NCBI GenBank assembly: GCA_027346765.1 | Contig: DAIERN010000004.1 | Coordinates: 1 to 21,652 of the forward strand | Length of the DNA: 21,652 nt | DNA from: Chloroflexota bacterium | GTDB taxonomy: Bacteria > Chloroflexota > Limnocylindria > Limnocylindrales > CSP1-4 | Direction: 5' to 3' | Shown: one piece after another, positions 15,360-20,438 of the stretch | How the letters are laid out: each line of letters starts with the position of its first letter | Numbering within the stretch: the stretch's first letter is position 1 | Made by a program: the position numbers and the translations under genes | The notes under the pieces: model-generated | Told to the model about the DNA's origin: nothing | Seen by the model: the letters and a program-made list of their open reading frames with translations, nothing else | The model's database searches: none

Positions 15360-15722
15360 CTACTCACTGGTGATGGTGACTCGGCTGCCGTCGTCATCGG
15401 TGACGTCGAGGATCGTTCCCCGCGTACCCGACGCGACCGCGCCGCGAATTCGGTCTGAGTCCTGGTCGGACAGGCCAGGCAGGAAGTTGCTCGCCCAGCC
15501 GGCGATGTTGATGGGGACACGCAGGTTGACGACCTGCTTGCCGCCGTCGGTGACCTCGATGCGCAGATGAGTCGTCTTCTTGGCCTCGGCCGGCGGGGCC
15601 GGTGCCGCCGCTTGGGCAGGCTCGGCGTCGCGTGCGTTGAGCGCGGACAGGATCTCGTCAGCCTCCTGGGCGCTGAGCTTGCCCTCGGCAACCAGGGCCA
15701 GGATCTTTGCCACGTCAGCCAC
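15360..15722 (-). CDS. SHOCT-like domain protein, 120 aa
   Basis: The N-terminus AKILALVAEGKLSAQEADEI is a SHOCT-like helical hairpin, as found at the N-terminus of YvlB-type proteins. An Ala/Pro-rich linker (about residues 32-48) follows, then a small strand-rich domain with THLRIEVTDGGKQVVNLRVP and a final GTILDVTDDDGSRVTITSE. No signal peptide is present. GTG at 15722 overlaps the end of the DUF4097 gene by 8 nt. The same hairpin occurs at the C-termini of the two preceding proteins of the operon, which suggests that they contact each other. Function is unknown; related operons are linked with envelope stress in Bacillus (yvlABCD). Confidence 0.75.
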   Translation of the reverse strand: MADVAKILALVAEGKLSAQEADEILSALNARDAEPAQAAAPAPPAEAKKTTHLRIEVTDGGKQVVNLRVPINIAGWASNFLPGLSDQDSDRIRGAVASGTRGTILDVTDDDGSRVTITSE

Positions 15723-16665
15723 GGGAACCCGCTCCTTCCAGGCGGCGCTGCGCCTCTTCGATATCGATCTCGCCGCGCTCCAGCGCCTGCAGGATCTCGA
15801 GCGAGCTGGGCTGCGGCACGGCCGGCGGTGCGGGCGGCGCCGGTGGCACGGGTGCCTCTCGACCCGCCGGCGGCGCGAACGGCTGGTCCTTGACGCCGCG
15901 CTCCCCGCCCATGCCCATCACGTGCAGGTCACCCGTCAGCGTGCGGAAGCGCAGCCGGGCGGCGCCGTCACCGACGACGCGCTGCTTGGGACCGCCGCCC
16001 AAGTCGATGCCTTTGCGCACTTCGACCGTCAGGCCGCCGGTCGACTCGATATCGGCATCGCCGCTGACCGTCTCGACGTTGTGCATCGCGCCGGGCTCAA
16101 AGCCACCACGGATCTCGACATCGCCGCTTACTGTGCGGAGCCGCGAGGCGCGAAGCAGCGGCCCGGTGATCTCGATGTCGCCCGATGTCGTGTTGAGCTC
16201 CACTACGACGGGCTCGTCGGCGCGGACGCTGATGTCGCCCGAAACAGTCGTGAGCTTGATCCGACCACCAACGAGGTTCAGCTCAATGTCGCCCGACACG
16301 GAGCGGTAGAGCTGGTCGCCCAGCATGCCCGAGACGGCGATCTCCGAGCTGACGCCGTTCACGTCGACGCGGGCGTTGCGCGGCAGGCTAACTTCGAAAT
16401 CGACCCCCGGGACGTGGCGCCAGCCCAGCCCGAAGAGCAATGGCCCGCGCTGCTCGAGCTCGATCGACAGGACGCCCTGGTCCTGGCGCACGACCAGCGG
16501 CAGAGCGCTGCCGCGACCGTGATCCGAGCGCGCGATGACGACGGCCTCGTCGCCATCAGTGCCGCGAATGCGGATGTCGCCTGAGACGTTCGAGAGGTTG
16601 AACGCCCCGCCGGCGCCAATGCGATGGCGAATCTCTGCCGGATCGGTGAATTGCTGGTCGGTCAT
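15715..16665 (-). CDS. DUF4097-family beta-repeat protein with C-terminal SHOCT-like hairpin
   Basis: A 316-aa protein. It has a short N-terminal region and then a beta-helix-like series of about 20-residue repeats marked by S-G-D: NVSGDIRI, SVSGDIEL, TVSGDISV, TTSGDIEI, TVSGDVEI, TVSGDADI and TLTGDLHV. This is the DUF4097 (YvlB-like putative adhesin) pattern. A Pro-rich linker of about 25 residues (APVPPAPPAPPAVPQPS) leads to a helical hairpin ILQALERGEIDIEEAQRRLE. No signal peptide or membrane helix is visible, so it looks cytosolic despite the adhesin label. ATG at 16665 is chosen for its Shine-Dalgarno (AGGAG, 8 nt away) and its one-base overlap with the DUF2089 stop. Function unknown; probably the effector or sensor partner of the upstream regulator. 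Confidence 0.85.
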   Translation of the reverse strand: MTDQQFTDPAEIRHRIGAGGAFNLSNVSGDIRIRGTDGDEAVVIARSDHGRGSALPLVVRQDQGVLSIELEQRGPLLFGLGWRHVPGVDFEVSLPRNARVDVNGVSSEIAVSGMLGDQLYRSVSGDIELNLVGGRIKLTTVSGDISVRADEPVVVELNTTSGDIEITGPLLRASRLRTVSGDVEIRGGFEPGAMHNVETVSGDADIESTGGLTVEVRKGIDLGGGPKQRVVGDGAARLRFRTLTGDLHVMGMGGERGVKDQPFAPPAGREAPVPPAPPAPPAVPQPSSLEILQALERGEIDIEEAQRRLEGAGSRG

Positions 16666-17084
16666 CACTGGTTCTCCTCTGCCTCGCCGCGCAGGGCGGC
16701 AGCAGCCTGTTCGGCGGTGAGCTCGTGTTTCGCCAGGCGCTCGAGCACCGCGCGGCGCACGGCGGGATCGATCTGTGGCGCGGCCGGGGCAGCGGCCTCA
16801 GCGGGAGAAGCCGGGCCATCGCCCAGGCCGAGCGTGCGCAGCAGCGTTTCAACGCGGCCGCGGACGGTTGGATAAGACAGGCCCAGCTCGCGCTCCAGCT
16901 CGCGCAGGTTGCCGCGCGACCGCAGGAAGGACTCGAGCAGCGCCATCTGGCCGCGGTCAAGGCGGGCGAAACGGCCCACGTTGAACTCGCCTTCGATGGT
17001 CGTGCCGCACGTGTTGCAGTGCAGCCGAGTCACCTGCAAGCGGCTCTCGCAAACAGGGCAATTGGAGATCACTTCGCGTTCCAT
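16665..17084 (-). CDS. DUF2089-type zinc-ribbon/HTH transcriptional regulator
   Basis: A 139-aa protein. The N-terminus has two Cys pairs (CPVC at about residues 8-11 and CNTC about 15 residues later), forming a zinc ribbon. A helix-turn-helix region follows (MALLESFLRSRGNLRELERE, then LGLSYPTVRGRVETLLRTLG), as in DUF2089 proteins. After an Ala/Pro linker, the C-terminus is a SHOCT-like hairpin RRAVLERLAKHELTAEQAAA. ATG at 17084 is chosen because a near-consensus promoter places the transcription start at this codon. The frame is open 12 codons further up, but that part would lie inside the promoter. It heads the operon and probably regulates it, since an inverted repeat overlaps its -35. Confidence 0.85.
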   Translation of the reverse strand: MEREVISNCPVCESRLQVTRLHCNTCGTTIEGEFNVGRFARLDRGQMALLESFLRSRGNLRELERELGLSYPTVRGRVETLLRTLGLGDGPASPAEAAAPAAPQIDPAVRRAVLERLAKHELTAEQAAAALRGEAEENQ

Positions 17085-17091
17085 GACGCGC

Positions 17092-17120
17092 AATGTAGAT
17101 ATGCGCTTTCCCTTTGTCAA
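17092..17120 (-). promoter_or_regulatory. Sigma-70-type promoter of the DUF2089 operon, leaderless
   Basis: On the minus strand, TTGACA (17120-17115), a 17-nt spacer and TACATT (17097-17092). The -10 ends 7 nt before the ATG, so the transcript should start at or within a base or two of the start codon. This is the best promoter in the window. Confidence 0.75.
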
Positions 17121-17137
17121 GCATTAGATCAACAAAG
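17112..17137. promoter_or_regulatory. Inverted repeat, candidate operator of the DUF2089 regulator
   Basis: CTTTGT (17112-17117) and ACAAAG (17132-17137) form a perfect 6-bp dyad with 14 nt between. One arm covers part of the -35 of the DUF2089 promoter. This is a plausible autoregulatory site, also close to the divergent ftcD gene. Confidence 0.4.
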
Positions 17138-17189
17138 TGAAAGATTCCGAGCACATCTGGCTAGCGACACGCTCAAACTGTGCGGTAAC

Positions 17190-17195
17190 TAGACT
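17190..17195 (+). promoter_or_regulatory. Putative -10 element for ftcD-hutI
   Basis: TAGACT ends 9 nt before the ftcD ATG, giving a leader of zero to three bases. No convincing -35 and no Shine-Dalgarno. Confidence 0.3.
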
Positions 17196-17204
17196 CCGCA
17201 CCAG

Positions 17205-18170
17205 ATGGCCGGCCTTGTCGAATGCGTCCCCAACTTCAGCGAAGGCCGTCGGCTCGACGTGGTCGACGCGGTCGCGCGGCGCGTCCAGGCGACCGCCGGC
17301 GTGCACCTGTTGGATCGGACGTCGGATGCCGACCACAATCGGAGCGTGCTGACCTTCGCCGGCTCGGCTGACGCGGTCACGACGGCGATGGAGGCCGCGG
17401 TCGAGGAAGCGGTGGCGCGCATCGACATGAACGGTCACGAAGGCCAGCACCCGCGCATTGGCGCGGTCGACGTCATCCCGTTCGTGCCGCTCGCCGGCAC
17501 GACCATGGATGAGGCGATCGAATTGGCGCGCGGCTTTGGGCAGCGCATCGCGCAGCGCTTCGACCTGCCGGTCTACCTCTATGCGCGGGCCGCGCAGCGG
17601 TCCGACCGCGAGGTGTTGGCCGACATCCGTAAGCCGCAGTACGAGGGGCTGCGCGAGCTGATCGGCGAGCCTGGCAACGCGCCCGACTTTGGACCGGCGC
17701 GGCTCCATCCAACCGCGGGCGCGGTCGCCGTTGGGGCGCGGCCATTCCTGATCGCGTACAACATCAACCTCGCGACGCGCGATCTCGATCTGGCCAGGGG
17801 CATCGCCCGCCGCGTGCGCGAGCGGTCGGGCGGGCTCCCGCGTGTCCAGGCGCTGGGCCTGGAGCTGGCCGAGCTGGGCTGCGTCCAGGTGTCCATGAAC
17901 CTGCTCGATTTCTCGGTCACGCCCATGTGGCTGGTGTGGGAGACGGTGACGGAGCTGGCTTACCAGGAGGGCGTGGAGGCGCGCGAGTCGGAGCTGATCG
18001 GCCTGGTTCCGCTGGCCGCGCTGGTCGATGTTGCCGACCACGCCGACGTGCCGGCGGACCTGCCGGTGGAGACGCGCATCACGCGCGCCGCAACCTGGCT
18101 CAAGGCGCGCGACTTCGAGCCGACGATGGCCCTCGAACTCCGACTAGCGGCCGCTCAAGCCGGCAAATAG
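17205..18170 (+). CDS. ftcD: Glutamate formimidoyltransferase (stand-alone FtcD N-domain)
   Basis: A 321-aa enzyme that moves the formimino group from N-formimino-L-glutamate to THF, giving 5-formimino-THF and glutamate. It starts with the family's LVECVPNFSEGR. The catalytic His is H82 in HEGQHPRIGAVDVIPFVPL, at the same position as in the mammalian enzyme. Other marks are YLYARAA, RLHPTAGAVAVGARPFLIAY and VQVSMNLLDF. It contains only the transferase domains. The cyclodeaminase half found in mammalian FTCD is absent, and the fchA product at 1686 is the obvious candidate for that step. The gene is followed 2 nt later by hutI. Confidence 0.95.
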   Translation: MAGLVECVPNFSEGRRLDVVDAVARRVQATAGVHLLDRTSDADHNRSVLTFAGSADAVTTAMEAAVEEAVARIDMNGHEGQHPRIGAVDVIPFVPLAGTTMDEAIELARGFGQRIAQRFDLPVYLYARAAQRSDREVLADIRKPQYEGLRELIGEPGNAPDFGPARLHPTAGAVAVGARPFLIAYNINLATRDLDLARGIARRVRERSGGLPRVQALGLELAELGCVQVSMNLLDFSVTPMWLVWETVTELAYQEGVEARESELIGLVPLAALVDVADHADVPADLPVETRITRAATWLKARDFEPTMALELRLAAAQAGK

Positions 18171-18172
18171 CG

Positions 18173-19495
18173 GTGACCACTCACCGACCCGGCCTGCTGG
18201 TCTTCAACGCGATGGAGGTGGCCACGCTCGCCGGCGGGCTGCGACGTGGCGCCGCTCAGGAGGACATCGGCCTGCTGATGGCGGCGAGCGGTGACCCCGC
18301 AGATGCGCCGGCCGTGGCGGCGTACCAGGGCCGCATCGTCGCGACCGGCCGCCTGGCCGAGCTCGAGGCGCGTCTCAGCGAGCTGGGCGTGGCCGATTCA
18401 GCGATCGAGCGCGTCGACGCGGCCGGCGGCACGGTGACCCCCGGGCTGATCGATCCACACACGCACCTCGTGTTCGCCGGCAGCCGTGAGAGCGAGATCG
18501 ACCTGCGCCGGCGGGGCGCCACGTATCTGGAGATCCTGGCGGCGGGCGGCGGCATCCTGCAGACCGTGCGCATGACCCGCGCCGCTTCAGATGACGAGCT
18601 GCTCGACCACGGCCGGCGCTGGCTGGCCGAGATGCTGAGCCACGGCGTCACGACGGCAGAGGTGAAATCCGGCTATGGGCTGGACACCCAGTCGGAGCTG
18701 CGCCTGCTGGCGCTCTACGGCCGGCTCGCCGCCGAAGGACCGGTCGAGCTCGTACCGACGTTCCTGGGCGCGCACGCCGTCGGCCCCGAGTTCCGCGACC
18801 GGCCTGACGCCGCCCATGCCTACATGGACAGCGTCATCAACGATCAGCTCCCAGCGGTGGCGGAGCAGGGGATTGCCCTCTCGGCCGACGTGTACTGCGA
18901 ACCGGGCGTCTTCTCAGTCGATGACGCGCGTCGCTTGCTGGTGCGCGCCAGGGAGCTCGGTCTGCGGGCCAGGCTCCATGCCGACCAGATCAGCAGTGGC
19001 GGTGGGTCGGAGCTGGCAGCGGAGGTGGGTGCGTTGTCGGCCGATCACCTGGGCGCCGCGTCGGAGTTGGGCATCGCCGCGTTGGCGAAAGCGGCCGCCG
19101 ACGGCCGCCCGGTGGTGGCCACGCTGCTGCCCATTTCGAGCTTCTATCTCGATGAGGCGGACGCCGCGCCCGCGCGGCGGCTGATCGAGGCCGGCGTCCC
19201 CGTCGCCCTGGGGACCGATTTCAACCCGGGCACGTCACCCGCGCCCAACGCCCAGCTGGCACTGGCCTTCGCGATCCACCGGCTGCGGCTATCGGCGGCA
19301 GAGGCGTTGGTGGCGCTGACGGTGAATGCCGCCGCGGCGCTGGGCATGGCGGAGAGCCACGGCTCGCTCGAGCCCGGCCGGAACGCCGACCTGGTCGTAT
19401 GGCAGCCCGAATCGCACGCGCTGCTGCCCTATTGGCTGGGGGCGAACCTCGTGCGCACCGTCATCAAGGCCGGCCGCGTCGTCTACACGGCCTAG
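18173..19495 (+). CDS. hutI: Imidazolonepropionase
   Basis: A 440-aa amidohydrolase-fold enzyme that opens the ring of imidazolonepropionate to formiminoglutamate. The metal site opens with GLIDPHTHLVFAGSRESEID. Other HutI marks are ATYLEILAAGGGI, TTAEVKSGYGLDTQSELR, VYCEPGVFS, ARLHADQISSGGG, SADHLGAAS and ALGTDFNPGTSPAPNAQLAL. It is about 20-30 residues longer than usual, mostly an insertion near the N-terminus (GLRRGAAQEDIGLLMAASGD) before the hydrolase core. GTG at 18173 lies 2 nt after the ftcD stop, so the two are coupled. With hutH, hutU and ftcD, it completes the route from histidine to glutamate. Confidence 0.95.
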   Translation: MTTHRPGLLVFNAMEVATLAGGLRRGAAQEDIGLLMAASGDPADAPAVAAYQGRIVATGRLAELEARLSELGVADSAIERVDAAGGTVTPGLIDPHTHLVFAGSRESEIDLRRRGATYLEILAAGGGILQTVRMTRAASDDELLDHGRRWLAEMLSHGVTTAEVKSGYGLDTQSELRLLALYGRLAAEGPVELVPTFLGAHAVGPEFRDRPDAAHAYMDSVINDQLPAVAEQGIALSADVYCEPGVFSVDDARRLLVRARELGLRARLHADQISSGGGSELAAEVGALSADHLGAASELGIAALAKAAADGRPVVATLLPISSFYLDEADAAPARRLIEAGVPVALGTDFNPGTSPAPNAQLALAFAIHRLRLSAAEALVALTVNAAAALGMAESHGSLEPGRNADLVVWQPESHALLPYWLGANLVRTVIKAGRVVYTA

Positions 19496-19519
19496 CCGGG
19501 GCCGCCGGCCGCGCGGCTA
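19493..19519. terminator. Dyad across the hutI / 19517 convergent stops, possible weak bidirectional terminator
   Basis: TAGCCG (19493-19498) and CGGCTA (19514-19519) are a 6-bp inverted repeat with a GC-rich, self-complementary interior. Each arm contains the TAG stop of one gene. There is no U-tract on either side, so termination is uncertain. Confidence 0.25.
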
Positions 19520-20221
19520 ACCGCGCTGGCGCGACTCGAGCAGGACGACCGTCATCTCCGCCGGGAGCGACGACGCGGAGGCGGTGAGCTTGGACGCCGG
19601 CTCACTCTTCTGGGCGTTCATCTCGTGCAGGAACTTGTACAGCTCGCCATCGGGCTTGTCGGCGCCATCCAGCGGCATCGGCACGATCAGGTTCGCGTCA
19701 AGCTGCGCGACGAGCTCGGCCGCCTTGGCCGCGCTGAGCGCCCCGCCGATGGCCACGCACACGACATCGACCGGCCCGATCTCGTCCATCTGGCCCTCGG
19801 TCAGCAGGTGGCCCACGTCGCCCAGGTGGACGACGTGCACGCCGTCGAGCTCGAACACGAAGCACGTGTTGGCGCCGCGCTGCTGACCCAGCTCCTCGTC
19901 CCTGTACGTGCTGACGCCCGTGATCAGGACGTGGTGTACCTCGAATTCGCCCGGCGAATCGAGCAAGAAGGCCGGCTCGAGGCTGGTCGGGACCAGCAGC
20001 TCGGCCCGCTTGACCTTGGCCTTCGACTTGGTCGCCGCAGCCGCGCGCGAGATGCTCTCCAGGCCCAGGCTCGACTGCGCGTCGGGGTGGCTGTAGGTCG
20101 TGATATCGGCCGTCAGCCCGCGGCCGGTCGGGCCGACGATGCGCGGGAATGCATCTGTGACCACGGTGCCCTCTTTGCCGCGCAGCCGAAGGCAGGTCTC
20201 GCCGTACGAAACAATCTCCAT
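19517..20221 (-). CDS. Metallo-beta-lactamase-fold protein with degenerate metal site (UlaG-like)
   Basis: A 234-aa protein of the Lactamase_B_3/UlaG-like group. Fold marks are the opening MEIVSYGETCLRLRGKEGTV (usual form: GHSCFRIKG), VTDAFPRIVG, RGANTCFVFELDGVHVVHLG and VDVVCVAIGGALSAAKAAEL. Normal members have S-H-x-H-x-D-H for zinc. Here the site reads S44-H45-P46-D47-A48-Q49. The HLGD motif is kept (residues 132-135), but the later PMHY-type histidine is replaced in VPMPLD. Most metal ligands are therefore missing and hydrolase activity is doubtful. It may serve as a binding or structural protein. ATG at 20221 is chosen over ATG 20230 because a -10-like GACAAT ends 7 nt before it. It is convergent with hutI. 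Confidence 0.85.
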   Translation of the reverse strand: MEIVSYGETCLRLRGKEGTVVTDAFPRIVGPTGRGLTADITTYSHPDAQSSLGLESISRAAAATKSKAKVKRAELLVPTSLEPAFLLDSPGEFEVHHVLITGVSTYRDEELGQQRGANTCFVFELDGVHVVHLGDVGHLLTEGQMDEIGPVDVVCVAIGGALSAAKAAELVAQLDANLIVPMPLDGADKPDGELYKFLHEMNAQKSEPASKLTASASSLPAEMTVVLLESRQRG

Positions 20222-20228
20222 CACCCCC

Positions 20229-20234
20229 ATTGTC
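20229..20234 (-). promoter_or_regulatory. Putative -10 element for a leaderless transcript of the 20221 gene
   Basis: Minus-strand GACAAT ends 7 nt before the ATG at 20221, the same hexamer and spacing as at fchA. An AT-rich tract lies just upstream, but that is the U-tract of the terminator. Confidence 0.4.
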
Positions 20235-20237
20235 GGG

Positions 20238-20283
20238 CAAACAAAAAGAAACGAGGGGCGCCTGCCCAATTGGCGCCCCTCGT
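20238..20283 (-). terminator. Strong rho-independent terminator (minus strand)
   Basis: A perfect 12-bp stem (20251-20262 with 20272-20283, ACGAGGGGCGCC and its complement) has a 9-nt loop. On the minus strand it is followed by TTCTTTTTGTTTG. On the plus strand no U-tract follows. It stops minus-strand transcripts just before the promoter of the 20221 gene, although no minus-strand protein gene is seen upstream in the window. Confidence 0.8.
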
Positions 20284-20329
20284 TCCGAGGGAGGGAGAGG
20301 GAACAGGAAGCGATGCTTCAGGTTCCGCT
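20238..20329 (-). ncRNA. Candidate small RNA ending at the strong terminator, about 90 nt
   Basis: Minus-strand TAGTCT (20342-20337) could be a -10 that starts a transcript near 20329. The RNA would fold a 5' hairpin (GGAAC/GTTCC and GAAGC/GCTTC arms, 20326-20300, with a symmetric two-base internal loop and a three-base loop), then a C/U-rich single-stranded stretch and the terminator hairpin. This hairpin-linker-terminator layout is common in bacterial sRNAs. No known RNA family was matched by eye. Confidence 0.35.
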
Positions 20330-20385
20330 GCCCCGCAGACTAGGCACGGCCGGTTTAGGCACCAGCCCCCAGACGGTGAAGAAAC

Positions 20386-20418
20386 GGATACCAACTGTGG
20401 AAAGGCTCACAGGTATCC
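20386..20418. repeat. Hairpin-forming inverted repeat upstream of the 20439 gene
   Basis: GGATAC (20386-20391) pairs with GTATCC (20413-20418), and CTGTG (20395-20399) with CACAG (20408-20412). The two stems are separated by a three-base bulge and closed by an 8-nt loop. It sits 7 nt upstream of the -10-like element at 20426, so it may be a DNA operator dyad or part of an upstream RNA. Confidence 0.4.
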
Positions 20419-20425
20419 GCGCTGT

Positions 20426-20431
20426 CAGAAT
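20426..20431 (+). promoter_or_regulatory. Putative -10 element for a leaderless transcript of the 20439 gene
   Basis: CAGAAT ends 7 nt before the GTG at 20439. The upstream dyad occupies the position where a -35 would be expected, which may mean activator-dependent initiation. Confidence 0.35.
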
Positions 20432-20438
20432 TGGCCCT

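Noticed and set aside
15950..16600. Tandem DNA repeat suggested by recurring ATGTCGCCCGA-like strings
   Set aside because: These encode the repeated S-G-D-I motif of the DUF4097 protein; they are protein repeats, not a mobile or CRISPR-like array.
20222..20230. ATG at 20230 as start of the MBL-fold gene
   Set aside because: It has no Shine-Dalgarno and no -10 at the usual spacing; ATG 20221 has GACAAT 7 nt upstream and matches the family N-terminus.
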